From contig NZ_JBNLBH010000117.1 in the NCBI RefSeq assembly GCF_050303215.1, forward strand, positions 24,783 to 88,782: a stretch of 64,000 nucleotides of DNA, written 5' to 3'. The stretch comes from Haliangium sp050303215 (GTDB lineage: Bacteria; Myxococcota_A; Polyangia; Haliangiales; Haliangiaceae). Both the position numbers and the translations under genes were made by a program. Of this stretch, positions 21,296-35,694 are shown in pieces. How positions within the stretch are numbered: the stretch's first letter is position 1; the number at the start of each line of letters is the position of its first letter. The notes beneath the pieces were generated by a model, which was not told where the DNA came from, ran no database searches, and saw only the letters and a list, made by a program, of their open reading frames with translations.

Positions 21296-22216
21296 ATGCT
21301 TCGATACGCTGCCGTGTGTGCATGCCTGGCCGGCGCCTGCGCCGGGGCTCCGCCCGCTCCCACCGAGACCGCGTCTGATCCGGACCGCGCGTCCGCCCCG
21401 GCGTCGCCGGCGCCGGCCGAGCAGGAGCCGGCCGAGCAGGAGCCAGTACGAGCGGTCGACTGCGGCGCCGAGATCCGCGACGCGGCCGCGGTGCTCGTGC
21501 CCGGCGCCATCGTCATGCTCGGCGAGATGCACGGCACCGCCGAGATCCCGGCCTTTGCCGGCGACCTTGCCTGTCGGGCGGCGGCCCGGGGACATCGGGT
21601 CCTGCTCGGGCTCGAGATCCCGTCCACCGAGCAGGAGGCCATCGATCGCTACCTGGCCAGCGACGGCTCGACCGTGGCCCGGGACGCGCTGCTGGCCGGC
21701 GCGCACTGGCAGGCCGCGTGTCCCGACGGCCGCAGCAGCCAGGCCATGCTCGCGCTCGTCGAGCGGGTGCGCCGGCTGCGTCGGGACGGGCTGGGGATCG
21801 ATGTGTTCGCCTTTGATTCCGGCACCTACGACGACTGGAACCGCCGCGACGCGAGCATGGCCGAGACCATCCTGGCCCGGGCCGCGGGCGCGCCCGAGGC
21901 GCTCGTGCTCACCCTCAGCGGCAACCTGCACAACCGCCTGGTGCCGGGCCTGCCGTGGGATGACAGCAAGGTGCCCATGGGCGTGCACGTGGCCGCCGCG
22001 CACGAGCGCGTGATCAGCCTCGACGTGCGCTACGCCGGCGGCACCGCCTGGATCCAGCGCAGCGAGGACGAGTGCGGGGCCACCGAGCTGAGCGGCAAGC
22101 CGGCGTATCGGGACCGCTACGTCGAGATCGGCGACGGTGCCGGCAACCCGGTCGGCACGGGCGTGTTCTCGGTCGGCGCGGTCACGGCCGCGGCGCCGGC
22201 CCGGGCCTCGCGCTGA
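21296..22216 (+). CDS. Lipoprotein with ChaN/Tiki/EreA-like fold
   Basis: A 306-residue lipoprotein: short signal MLRYAAVCACLAGAC with a lipobox cysteine, then a Pro/Ala/Glu linker to about residue 55. The domain begins with AIVMLGEMHGTAEIPAFAGDL, where GExHG is the metal-binding-type motif of the ChaN/TraB/Tiki/EreA group. It continues with VLLGLEIPSTEQEAIDRYL, GLGIDVFAFDSG, and LTLSGNLHNRLVPG, where the second His-containing loop is expected. The activity (haem binding, peptidase or esterase) cannot be told apart from sequence. It is divergent from menB across 90 bases and convergent with the next lipoprotein gene, with 13 bases between the stops. Confidence 0.62.
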   Translation: MLRYAAVCACLAGACAGAPPAPTETASDPDRASAPASPAPAEQEPAEQEPVRAVDCGAEIRDAAAVLVPGAIVMLGEMHGTAEIPAFAGDLACRAAARGHRVLLGLEIPSTEQEAIDRYLASDGSTVARDALLAGAHWQAACPDGRSSQAMLALVERVRRLRRDGLGIDVFAFDSGTYDDWNRRDASMAETILARAAGAPEALVLTLSGNLHNRLVPGLPWDDSKVPMGVHVAAAHERVISLDVRYAGGTAWIQRSEDECGATELSGKPAYRDRYVEIGDGAGNPVGTGVFSVGAVTAAAPARASR

Positions 22217-22229
22217 GCCGTCGGCGGGT

Positions 22230-22991
22230 TCAGGAGCCGGGTACGCAGTACGCGGCCGTGGTTTCGAAGGACTCGACCTTGACCATGGTCTGGGCCGGGA
22301 TCAGGAACTCGCCGGCGCCGCGCTCGGGGCTGCTCGGGTCCCAGTCGTAGGTGTAGCCCAGCCGAGTCCACGGTTTCCCCTCGGGTCCGTACGAGGTCAT
22401 GCGCAGCTCGTCGAACCAGGCCCGGTGCTCGTGGCTGCCGATGGTCACGTCCGCGGGCTCGTCGCCGACGGAGCAGGTGGTGTCCGTGACCTCGGGATCG
22501 GCGCACGGTCGTACCACATCGGCCGGCCGTGCCCACATGGCGACGAAGTACGGCTTGGCCGTGCCCGGACGCAGGCCCAGATAGCGTTCGAGCCGCTGCT
22601 CGAGAGGCTCGCCTTCGAGCCCGGTATTGCGGCAGAAGCTCTGCACCTCCGGGACCGCGCTCACCCACAGGGCGCGCTCGACGGGCACGGTCTGGCCCAC
22701 CTGCTCGCGAAACCCCTCCCAGTCCGTCCACGTCACCAGCAACACCCAGTCGTCTCCGGCCTCGTCCTGCTGCCACTTCATCGGCTCGGTACCCGGCACC
22801 AGCGCGGGCAGATCGTTTACGACCTCGTCGGCCGCGGCGATCTCGGCGTCGGACAGAGCTTTGATGATCAGCGCCTTGGGTGACGGTTCGGGCTGGGGTT
22901 GCTCTGGTGTCGGGGCGTTGGAACCGCAGGCGGCCAGGACGAGGGCCGCCAGGGCGAGGGAGAGGCGGTGGAAGTGGACTGTGGGGGGCAT
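22230..22991 (-). CDS. Lipoprotein of unknown function
   Basis: A 253-residue protein with a lipobox (LAALVLAAC) and a Pro/Glu/Gln linker. The globular part contains LLVTWTDWEGFREQVGQ, a run of cysteines spread through the domain (SFCRNTG, RPCADPEV, TTCSVGDE, AYCVPGS) and aromatic strands such as RLGYTYDWDP. Four paired cysteines suggest disulfides in the periplasm. The start MPPTVHF is 6 bases after AAGG; the ATG two codons earlier has no spacing to it. I do not recognise the family. It is convergent with the ChaN-like gene. Confidence 0.6.
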   Translation of the reverse strand: MPPTVHFHRLSLALAALVLAACGSNAPTPEQPQPEPSPKALIIKALSDAEIAAADEVVNDLPALVPGTEPMKWQQDEAGDDWVLLVTWTDWEGFREQVGQTVPVERALWVSAVPEVQSFCRNTGLEGEPLEQRLERYLGLRPGTAKPYFVAMWARPADVVRPCADPEVTDTTCSVGDEPADVTIGSHEHRAWFDELRMTSYGPEGKPWTRLGYTYDWDPSSPERGAGEFLIPAQTMVKVESFETTAAYCVPGS

Positions 22992-23358
22992 ATGCATCCT
23001 TGGTTGTGTTCCCAGCGGGTGAGCGGAGACGTGAATGTTTCTACGTCATCATCAGTGATGTCGTCGCTCTCCGGGCAGCCCATGTGGAAGCTGCCGGCCT
23101 CCAGTAGATCGACGAGTCGATCTGGGTGCACTCGAGACAGCTCCGCCATTGCCGCCATGATATCAGAGCCAGGGCGGAGTGGTCGTGCACGGGGCGCCCG
23201 CGCGGCCGCCACCCGGCACATGAGCCATCCCCGCCCGGGATGGCCCCGCGGGGCCATCGGGCCCGGTGAGCCGAGCGGATCTCGGCGACTTGCGGGCCCG
23301 GCGAGCGCTGCCCCCCCGACTTGCCCACGTCCGCCAACGGGGGCATGATGGGCGACCC
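22992..23358. other. Intergenic region before the glycerol importer operon
   Basis: A 367-base gap between the divergent lipoprotein and glpQ genes. It is less GC-rich around 23020-23160 and carries a perfect palindrome at 23239-23258. A minus-strand frame from 23158 reads EAGSFHMGCPESDD, faintly like the start of a formylglycine-generating (SUMF1) domain. It has no ribosome binding site and runs into the lipoprotein gene, so it is not called. Confidence 0.45.
23239..23258. promoter_or_regulatory. Perfect 20-bp palindrome upstream of glpQ
   Basis: GATGGCCCCGCGGGGCCATC is its own reverse complement and ends 100 bases before the first importer gene. It could be a regulator site for the glycerol operon or form a hairpin in the leader. 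In 70% GC DNA, GC palindromes are more frequent, but 20 bp is long. Confidence 0.4.
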
Positions 23359-24176
<818 letters not shown>

Positions 24177-24177
<1 letters not shown>

Positions 24178-24449
24178 TGGGCTGGATGGCCTGGACCACG
24201 CCCACGGCGCTGTTCTTCGTGGTGATCTTCACCCTGCTGACGGTCATGGGGGTGTGGGAGCAGCGCTCGCCCACGCGCGCCCGGCGCGGGTTCCTGCCGC
24301 TCGACACCACCCGCGGCGATCGCCTCTTCATCGGCCTCTTGTCCACCGCCTTCGTCCACATGGCCTGGCTCGGGTTCTCCGACTGGCCGGTGTGGCCGGC
24401 CATGATCCTGTCGCTGGCGTTCATGGCCGCGCTGGGGCGCTGGGGGTAA
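24177..24449 (+). CDS. glpU: Small membrane protein DUF2160 (GlpU-like)
   Basis: A 90-residue protein with an N-terminal helix (ALFFVVIFTLLTVMGVWEQ), a conserved loop RRGFLPLDTTRGDRLFIGLL, and one or two C-terminal helices (WPAMILSLAFMAAL). This is the DUF2160 pattern of small integral membrane proteins encoded with glycerol ABC transporters, where it is named GlpU. Its exact role is unclear. It begins inside the stop of the permease gene (TGATG) and ends three bases before the first ATPase gene, so translation is coupled. It is the best marker of the transporter's identity. Confidence 0.85.
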
Positions 24450-24452
24450 GCC

Positions 24453-25637
<1,185 letters not shown>

Positions 25638-25651
25638 GCACGGAGTCCGTC

Positions 25652-26803
<1,152 letters not shown>

Positions 26804-26823
26804 GACGTCTGGAGCGGGGACGA

Positions 26824-27687
<864 letters not shown>

Positions 27688-27739
27688 CCGGCGCGCGCGC
27701 GGGGCGCAACCGACCCTCATGACAGACGAGGTAATCGAT

Positions 27740-29527
<1,788 letters not shown>

Positions 29528-29532
29528 GCTCG

Positions 29533-30570
29533 GTGTCCGAGCGCGACCGCGGCCGGGCGGGCTGGTCGGAGCCGGCGGCCCCGATGTGGCGCCGGCGCTT
29601 GATCACGGGCCCCGGCTTCGTGCTGGCCGCGCTGGTGGCGGTGCCGCTGTCGCCGGCGGTGACGATCTTGGCCGCGCTGTGGGACCTGCTCCGGCGGCGT
29701 CCGTTCACGGCCACGCGCTTCGTGCTGGCGCTGACGGGCGTGCTCGTCATGCATGTGGTGGGGCTGGCCGGCCTGGCCGCGATTTGGCTGCTGGGTGGCG
29801 GCTGGCGGGGTCGGCCGAGCGCGCGTGAGCTGAGCTGGGAGTACGGCTTCGAGGCCTGGTGGGCGCACGCGGTGTGGCGCCTGGCGGCTCGCATCTACGC
29901 CATACGGCTGGTGATCGAGGGTGACGAGGTGGCCGCGACCGGGCCGTTCTTGCTGCTATCGCGGCACGTGAGCCTGCTCGACACCCTGCTCCCCATCGCG
30001 ATTTTGACCGTGCGTCACGGCCGGCGCCTGCGCTTCGTGATGAAGCGCGAGCTGCTGTGGGACCCTTGCCTCGACGCCCTTGGCCACCGCGTGCCCACGG
30101 CCTTCGTGCACCGAGGCGGCCGCGACCACGCCGGCGACCTGGCCGCGGTCGAGGCCCTGCTCGAAGGCCTGGGCGAGCCCGACGCCATCGCGCTCTACCC
30201 CGAGGGCACCCGCTTCAGCCCGGCCAAGCGGGACCAGGTGCTGGGCTCTCTGGCCCGTCGCCACCCTCATCTGCACCAGCGCGCCGCCCGGCTGCGCCAC
30301 GTGCTACCGCCACACCCGGGCGGACCCCTGGGCCTGCTCGTGCACCGCCCCGATCTGGACGTGGTCTTCTGCGCCCACGTCGGCCTGGAGGGCGCCAACC
30401 GCTTCGGCGACCTGCTCGCCGGCGCCCTCATCGGCCGCACCGTGCACGTGCACTACCGGCGTCTGCCCGCGGCCGAGGTCCCGCGCGAGCCCGAGGCTTG
30501 CCTCGACTGGCTGTACGAGCGCTGGGCCGAGGTCGACGACTGGGTCGACGCCCACCGCGAGCCGGCGTAG
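29533..30570 (+). CDS. PlsC-like 1-acylglycerol-3-phosphate acyltransferase
   Basis: A 345-residue membrane protein with N-terminal hydrophobic segments (ITGPGFVLAALVAVPLSPAV, LTGVLVMHVVGLAGLAAIWLL) and an acyltransferase domain. The catalytic HX4D motif is SRHVSLLDTLLP (His about 144) and the glycerol-phosphate site is YPEGTRFSPAK (about 222). Such enzymes acylate lysophosphatidate or similar acceptors in phospholipid synthesis. GTG start 5 bases after the solute-binding gene, so it is probably the last gene of the glycerol operon. That placement suggests, but does not prove, a route from imported glycerol to lipid. Exact acceptor unknown. Confidence 0.83.
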   Translation: MSERDRGRAGWSEPAAPMWRRRLITGPGFVLAALVAVPLSPAVTILAALWDLLRRRPFTATRFVLALTGVLVMHVVGLAGLAAIWLLGGGWRGRPSARELSWEYGFEAWWAHAVWRLAARIYAIRLVIEGDEVAATGPFLLLSRHVSLLDTLLPIAILTVRHGRRLRFVMKRELLWDPCLDALGHRVPTAFVHRGGRDHAGDLAAVEALLEGLGEPDAIALYPEGTRFSPAKRDQVLGSLARRHPHLHQRAARLRHVLPPHPGGPLGLLVHRPDLDVVFCAHVGLEGANRFGDLLAGALIGRTVHVHYRRLPAAEVPREPEACLDWLYERWAEVDDWVDAHREPA

Positions 30571-30599
30571 CCGCGCGCGCCCAACTCGAAGGCGCCGGG

Positions 30600-30828
30600 C
30601 TACCAGGACCGGCTGTCGCTGAAGAGCAAGTCGGCCAGCGTGGTGTTGCCGAGCATCTTGTTCTCGGACGTCGTCTGCGTGCGGCCGCTCCAGGCGGCGG
30701 ATGGCCGCGAGCGCCTCGTCCTCCGAAGGCGCGACCACCGCGGACGCGGGCGCGACCCGGACGGCGTGCACGAACACGAGCACGGCCATTGCGACGGCGA
30801 AGACGAAGCCGATGTTTCGTGCCGACAT
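30600..30828 (-). pseudogene. Frameshifted small exported-protein gene
   Basis: The frame from 30828 starts MSARNIGFVFAVAMAVLVFVH with a good signal segment and continues to about IRRLE. A different frame then gives WSGRTQTTSENKML and GNTTLADLLFSDSRSW followed by a stop at 30600. The two parts join with a single-base shift near 30680. The C-terminal part matches the neighbouring gene (N-x-LGN-x-x-L-x-D-x-LFS). Intact length would be about 76 residues. A sequencing error is the alternative to a real break. Confidence 0.5.
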
Positions 30829-30830
30829 GA

Positions 30831-31390
30831 TCAGATATCCGTCGAGAACAAGAAGTCCCGCAAGAAGGCATTGCCCAACAACACATTCGACGGGCTTGGC
30901 ACCCGATCGAGGACAGGGTGCGTGAGCACCTCCTCGTCCAGACGGTGAAACCCGAGCATGCCCTCGACCATTGCGCTCAACGCTTGGATTCGGTCGTGAT
31001 AGCGCTCGGGGAAGTCTGAGTAGCGCGCGCGCGTCGACGCGGGGAGAACGTCGATACGCGTATAAATCATATACACCGGCGCGAGATGCTCACGAAGCAC
31101 AGCACCGAGTCTGGTGACCCGTGTGAGTCCGGCGTGTACTCGGGCGATACCGCCGCGTATCGATAACCGGTGTCGAGCCAGGGGTTGCTTTCATCCCAAA
31201 GCGGGATGGTCGGCATCTCGGCGCACCACTTCGCGTACAACGGTCGCCACTCGCGCAGCGCCTCCAGGATCGGCGACATGCACGAGTCAACGGGGAGGCG
31301 TTCGCCCTCGGGGATCTCGTAGAAGCCTCGTTGGCAGCTCTTGGCCGCTGCCTCGCGGAGACAAACCAGGCGGCGAGTCCACGCTAGCAC
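30831..31390 (-). pseudogene. Frameshifted gene of unknown function
   Basis: Two overlapping frames look like one gene of about 190 residues. The first (from GTG at 31390) reads EIPEGERLPVDSCMSPILEA and PLWDESNPWLDTGYRYAAVS. The second picks up as VHAGLTRVTRLGAVLREH and continues through APVYMIYTRIDVLPAS, ERYHDRIQALSAMVEGMLGF and NVLLGNAFLRDFLFSTDI. The switch is near 31145. The stop is 2 bases before the next frameshifted gene, whose C-terminus is similar. The N-terminus lacks an obvious ribosome site and could also be truncated. No family was recognised. Confidence 0.5.
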
Positions 31391-31481
31391 GGGCGTGCCC
31401 GCTCGGGGAAGACAGATCGAGCGGGTCGTCGCGGAACGACCCGTGGGGCCGGCTCAGCCGGATGCGGGCGCGCGGCTTCGG

Positions 31482-32855
31482 CTACGCGGAGGCGCCGGTC
31501 TTGGCCCAGGCTCCGCGGGCGTAGGCGCGCTGGACCAGGATGACCTTGACCACGAAGGACAGCGGGAAGGCCAGCCAGACTCCAAACGCGCCCCAGCCGA
31601 AGGCGAACCCGAACAGGGCGCTGCTCGGGATCTGGAACAGCAGCGTACCCATGAAGTTGATGTTCAGGGTGGTGCGGGTTTCGCCGGCCCCTTGCAGCAC
31701 CCCGCCCAGCGCCACGTATCCGCCCACCAACGGCATGCAGTAGCCCAAGAGTCGGATCCACTCGACCGAGAAGTCGGCCAGGGGGGTGTGCAGGGGCACG
31801 TCGAAGATGGTCACCAGGGGCTCGGCGCAGAGCAGGAACACCAGCGCCAGCACGCTCATGATCGCGGTGCACAGGATGACCGAGGCTCGGGCTACCTGCC
31901 GGGCCTGAGCGGCGCTGCCCGCGCCCAGGGACTGCCCGACCAGAGCCCCGGTGGCCTGGGCCACCGCCAGCCCCGGCACGAACGCCAGCGACTGGACCCG
32001 CAGGCCGATGCCGTGCGCGGCCACGGCGAGTTCGTCGATGCGTCCGAGCATGCCCACGATGGACAGGAAGCTGGCGTTCAAGACCAGCATGTCGAGCGCC
32101 GCCGGGGTGCCGATGCGGACATAGGTGCGGGCCAGGGCGCGGTCGATCGGCTCCAGGTGCAGGCGCAGGCGCAGCGACTCGATGACGCCGCGGCGGAGCA
32201 GCCCGGCCAGGATGAACGCGCCCGTGGCTTGGGCGCAGACCGTGCCGATGGCGGCCCCGGTCAGGCCCAGGGCCGGGGCCCCCAGGTGGCCATAGATGAG
32301 GATCCAGTTGAGCAGCACGTTGAGCGAGGTGGAGAACAGCGACACCAGGAACGGCACCCGGGTGTTGCCCACCCCGCGCATGACCGCCGCGTACAGGATC
32401 ATCAAATACGGGAACACGGTCCCGGCCAGCAGCGGCCGGAGGTAGTCGAGGCCGCTGTCCACGGCCGCGGGCGAGGCCCCCATCATGGTCAGCAGCCAGG
32501 GCGCGAGCAGGTTGCCGCCGATGCCGATGGCCGCGCCCAGCAGCACGGTGAGCTGCGTGGACTGGCACAGCAGGTGGTCGAGGCGGTCGCGGTCGCCGGC
32601 GCCGTACGCGCGCGACACCAGGGCCACGGTGCCGACCGTGAGTCCGATCATGGCCACCATCAGCAGCCACACCACCTGGACCGCGTAGCCCAGCGCCGTG
32701 AGCAGTCGGTCGGCGTCGTCGAGGCGTCCGACCATGGCCGTATCGATGGTCAGCACCAGCACGTTGAGCACGTTGATGCCGATGATGGGGGCGGCCAGCG
32801 AGACCAGCCGCCGGGGCACGGACGGTGGCTGCGGTGATGAGGAGAGGGTGGCCAC
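31482..32855 (-). CDS. MATE-family multidrug/sodium exporter
   Basis: A roughly 457-residue inner-membrane exporter with about twelve helices. The MATE pattern is visible in both halves: LAAPIIGINVLNVLVLTIDTAMVGRL, VALVSRAYGAGDRDRLDHLL, AVMRGVGNTRVPFLVS, then AATGALVGQSLGAGSAAQAR-like segments and VLQGAGETRTTLNINF. It expels cationic drugs or metabolites using an ion gradient. The start is uncertain: GTG at 32855 is chosen because the longer frame (to 32909) would leave only 26 bases to the divergent GST gene. No ribosome binding site is obvious for either. Substrate unknown. Confidence 0.88.
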   Translation of the reverse strand: MATLSSSPQPPSVPRRLVSLAAPIIGINVLNVLVLTIDTAMVGRLDDADRLLTALGYAVQVVWLLMVAMIGLTVGTVALVSRAYGAGDRDRLDHLLCQSTQLTVLLGAAIGIGGNLLAPWLLTMMGASPAAVDSGLDYLRPLLAGTVFPYLMILYAAVMRGVGNTRVPFLVSLFSTSLNVLLNWILIYGHLGAPALGLTGAAIGTVCAQATGAFILAGLLRRGVIESLRLRLHLEPIDRALARTYVRIGTPAALDMLVLNASFLSIVGMLGRIDELAVAAHGIGLRVQSLAFVPGLAVAQATGALVGQSLGAGSAAQARQVARASVILCTAIMSVLALVFLLCAEPLVTIFDVPLHTPLADFSVEWIRLLGYCMPLVGGYVALGGVLQGAGETRTTLNINFMGTLLFQIPSSALFGFAFGWGAFGVWLAFPLSFVVKVILVQRAYARGAWAKTGASA

Positions 32856-32935
32856 GATCACGACACGGTAGCACGCGAGGCGCGCTTGACCAGCGAGCGG
32901 TGACACCACGGTGGGCCGGGGTGCATCTCAGCAGG

Positions 32936-33697
32936 ATGGAGCTGATTACCGTCCCCCTGAGTCACTACTGTGAGCGGGCCCGCTGGGCGCTCGACCACGC
33001 CGGGCTCGACTACACTGAGGCCCACCACCTGCAGATGTTCCACCGCCGCGCGGTGCGGCCCGCCGGCGGGCGGGGCACGGTGCCGGTCCTGTTCACGCCC
33101 GACGTCGGCGCGCTCACCGACTCCGCCGACATCGTGCGCTTCGCCGACCAGCGCAGCGCTCCGGGCCGGCGCTTGTACCCCGACGATCCCGCCGTCCGGG
33201 CCGAGGTCGAGGAGCTCGAGCGCACCTTCGCCGGCGACTACGGGGTCGAGACCCGGCGCCTGGTGTACCACCAGTGGTTCCCCCATCGGACCCTGCTCCT
33301 GCGCTACAATGCCGGCCGGGCGCCGCGCGGGCAGCGGCTGGCGCTGCGGCTGGCGTACCCACTGGCCCGCCGGGTCGTGACCCGGTACTACCGCATCAAC
33401 CCCGCCACCGTGGCGCGCGGCCGCGCGCTCATCGAGGCCACCCTGGACCAGGTGTCCGAACGCCTCGGCGACGGCCGGTCGTACCTGTGCGGCGACACCT
33501 TCACGGCCGCCGACCTGACCTTCGCGGCCATGAGCGCGATCTTGTTTTGGCCGTCGTCCTACGGCGTCCCGGTGCCGGCGGTGGAGGAGATGCCGGCCCG
33601 GTTGCGGGCCGACGTCGAGGCCTGGCGGGCGCACCCGGCCATCGCCTTTGCGGCCGGGCTGTACCGGGACCACCGGGGCCGCGCGCGCCGGGCCTGA
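32936..33697 (+). CDS. Glutathione S-transferase family protein
   Basis: A 253-residue cytoplasmic protein with a thioredoxin-like N-terminal domain: MELITVPLSHYCERARWALD, where the Ser-x-Tyr-Cys region fits the catalytic position, then GTVPVLFTPDVGALTDSADI (the cis-Pro and glutathione-binding segment). The C-terminal helical domain includes YLCGDTFTAADLTFAAMSA, typical of the family. Start ATG with AGCAGG just upstream. It is divergent from the MATE gene and convergent with rsgA (16 bases between the stops). The substrate cannot be inferred. The insertion after about residue 85 makes it longer than average GSTs. Confidence 0.85.
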   Translation: MELITVPLSHYCERARWALDHAGLDYTEAHHLQMFHRRAVRPAGGRGTVPVLFTPDVGALTDSADIVRFADQRSAPGRRLYPDDPAVRAEVEELERTFAGDYGVETRRLVYHQWFPHRTLLLRYNAGRAPRGQRLALRLAYPLARRVVTRYYRINPATVARGRALIEATLDQVSERLGDGRSYLCGDTFTAADLTFAAMSAILFWPSSYGVPVPAVEEMPARLRADVEAWRAHPAIAFAAGLYRDHRGRARRA

Positions 33698-33713
33698 CCG
33701 CGGCTCCCCTTGC

Positions 33714-34856
33714 TCAGCGGGAGCGTGCGCTGCGCGGGCGCCGGCGACCGCGCGGGGGCGTGAGCGCGACCCGGGTGGCGGCCACGGCGTCGGCGCGGCG
33801 GTGCGCGGGCAGGGACTCGAGCTCGGTCAGGAGCTTGTGATACCCGGCCAGGCGATCGCGGTCGAGCTCACCCCGGCGGACCGCGCTGGCCACCGCGCAC
33901 TCCGGCTCGCCGCGGTGGCGGCAGTCGCGGAAGCGGCACCCGGCCGCGGCCTCGGCGATGTCGGCGAAGGTCTCGAGCAGCGCGTCCTGGGCGGTCCAGA
34001 GCGCGAGTTCGCGCATGCCGGGGGTGTCGATGAGCAGGCTGCCGCCGGGCAGGGCGATGAGCTCGCGGTGGGTCGTGGTATGGCGGCCGCGGCCGTCGTA
34101 CTCGCGCACCGGGGCGGTCTGCTGCCGGTCCTCGCCGCACAGGCGGTTGATGAGCGTGGACTTGCCCACTCCCGAGGATCCCACCAAGGCCACGGTCTCG
34201 CCTGCGCGCAGGGCGTTGCGGAGCTGGTCCAGGCCGCTCCCGTCGGCGGCGCTGACCGCGAGCACCGAGGTCTCGCCGGCCACGCTCCGGGCGGTGTCGA
34301 GGCAGGCCCGGACACGCTCGTCGTCGCCGCACAGGTCGCGCTTGTTGAGCACCACCAGCGCCGCGGCGCCGCCTTCGCGCACGGTGGTGAGGTAGCGCTC
34401 GAGCCGGCGCGGCTGGAAGTCTTGATCGAAGGTGCTCACCACCAGCACGGTGTCGACGTTGGCGGCGACGATCTGCAGCCCCGGCCGTCGGCCCGCGCTC
34501 CGGCGCACGAATCGAGTCCGGCGCTGGTAGCAGTGCACGATGGTGGCCATCCCGTCGACGCTTTCGTCGGCCGGCGCCTGGACCCCGACCCAGTCACCCA
34601 CGGCCGGGCGAGCCAGGCGCTCGCGGTTGGCTTGGCGCAACAGGGTGCCGCTGAGCTGGGCCCAGAGCGGACCGTCCGCGCCGAGCAGGTAGTAGCGGTC
34701 CTGGTACTCGATTGCGACCCGGGCCGGCGCGACCCCGGCCGGCGCGACCTGCGCCTGCGCGACCTGCGCCTGCGCGGGCCGGGGCGGAGCGAGGGTCTGG
34801 TGCTGGGTCGCGAAGAAGTCCGACCAGCCGAGCGCGGCCAGGGATGGGTCTGACAC
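33714..34856 (-). CDS. rsgA: Ribosome small-subunit GTPase RsgA
   Basis: A circularly permuted GTPase that helps late 30S maturation. The order G4-G5-G1-G3 is seen: LVVLNKRDLCGDDE, LAVSAADGSGLDQL, VALVGSSGVGKSTLINRL and LIDTPGMRELAL. An N-terminal OB-fold (GDWVGVQAPADES) precedes it, and a C-terminal zinc site has GCRFRDCRHRGEPECAV. Length is 380 residues from the chosen GTG (VSDPSLAALGW); the frame stays open to 34988, but that would leave 5 bases to the divergent bolA-like gene. An Ala/Gln/Pro/Val stretch near residue 20 comes from a 15-bp tandem repeat. The start remains uncertain. Confidence 0.93.
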   Translation of the reverse strand: MSDPSLAALGWSDFFATQHQTLAPPRPAQAQVAQAQVAPAGVAPARVAIEYQDRYYLLGADGPLWAQLSGTLLRQANRERLARPAVGDWVGVQAPADESVDGMATIVHCYQRRTRFVRRSAGRRPGLQIVAANVDTVLVVSTFDQDFQPRRLERYLTTVREGGAAALVVLNKRDLCGDDERVRACLDTARSVAGETSVLAVSAADGSGLDQLRNALRAGETVALVGSSGVGKSTLINRLCGEDRQQTAPVREYDGRGRHTTTHRELIALPGGSLLIDTPGMRELALWTAQDALLETFADIAEAAAGCRFRDCRHRGEPECAVASAVRRGELDRDRLAGYHKLLTELESLPAHRRADAVAATRVALTPPRGRRRPRSARSR

Positions 34857-34993
34857 GCCCCTTTCATCTGCGACCCGGGCGCTCAGGTCAAGCGGAAATC
34901 GGGGGGCCCGCGCCCACCCGCGGGCGGCCGGATGGGGGCACCGGTCTGCCGGGGGCGTTGGCGGCGGGCCCAACTCGGGGTAGAACACGCGCC

Positions 34994-35251
34994 ATGAGTG
35001 TACACCTGACCACCTTCGAGGGATCCGTGACCACCGCTATTCGCGACGCTATCCTCCAGCGTATCGACGACGCCGAGATCGAGGTGAGCGGTGGGGGCGG
35101 ACACTTCAACATCGTGGTTCGCTCGGGCGCGTTTACGGGCAGGCCCATGCTGCAGAACCACCGCCTGGTCATGGGCGCCATCGCGCACCTGATGGAGGGG
35201 GAGAGCGCGCCCGTGCACGCGGTGGACAAGCTGCAGACCCTGGCCAAGTAG
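34994..35251 (+). CDS. BolA-family protein
   Basis: An 85-residue protein of the BolA/IbaG fold. It has the helix-strand order of the family, with HFNIVVRSGAFTGRPMLQNHRLVMGAIAHLMEG split as expected, then APVHAVDKLQTLAK. The H-x-x-V and HA motifs match. BolA-type proteins work with monothiol glutaredoxins in iron-sulfur handling and stress response. Start MSVHLTTFEGSVTTAIRDAI; it is divergent from rsgA. No glutaredoxin gene is in the window. BolA and IbaG cannot be told apart here. Confidence 0.85.
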   Translation: MSVHLTTFEGSVTTAIRDAILQRIDDAEIEVSGGGGHFNIVVRSGAFTGRPMLQNHRLVMGAIAHLMEGESAPVHAVDKLQTLAK

Positions 35252-35694
35252 GGGCGCGGCGCCGCCTCGATACGTCGCGGCTGATTCGAGATACCGACTT
35301 ACAGCGAACGAAATCGGTATCGATACACACACTTTGCCGGGGGGCAGTAGGGGGTCGGCGCCCGCGTGCGCCAAGGCGGCAGAGCTGTGTCCCGAGCACG
35401 CCGCATCCGCACAGGGCGCGTACCCCGCCTTCGTGTGCGTACGCCCTGCAGCGCTGCGCCGCCGGTGACCCTCGGTGTCGCGCCGCAGAGCAAAAGTTGC
35501 GACACCCATTGGTACATCGATGGTCCGACGCCCCCGCGATGAAACTCTGTCTAGCCAGAGCTATGCACAATCTGTATTGTGCGTCGTCATCTGTACACGG
35601 CGCGCCGCGATCGCCGGTCCGCGATGGTCGCTCGGAGCACGCTGGCGCCCGGTACAGCCGTCATCAGCACAGCCCTGCTAGAGGAGTTCAGTCC
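35252..35694. other. Intergenic region before the secreted Cys-rich gene
   Basis: 443 bases without a convincing gene. The DNA becomes less GC-rich after about 35540 and carries an inverted repeat at 35565-35582. A short frame around 35475-35680 has no codon bias and no ribosome site. The promoter of the secreted-protein gene should lie here. Confidence 0.5.
35565..35582. promoter_or_regulatory. Perfect inverted repeat GCACAAT-CTGT-ATTGTGC
   Basis: Half-sites of 7 bp with a 4-base centre, ending 112 bases upstream of the secreted-protein gene. AT-rich half-sites in a GC-rich genome suggest a real operator. No factor can be named. Confidence 0.45.

Noticed and set aside
22868..23158. Minus-strand frame with EAGSFHMGCPESDD, faintly like a SUMF1/formylglycine-generating domain start
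   Set aside because: Only about 60 residues before it becomes a shadow of the lipoprotein gene; no ribosome site; match too short.
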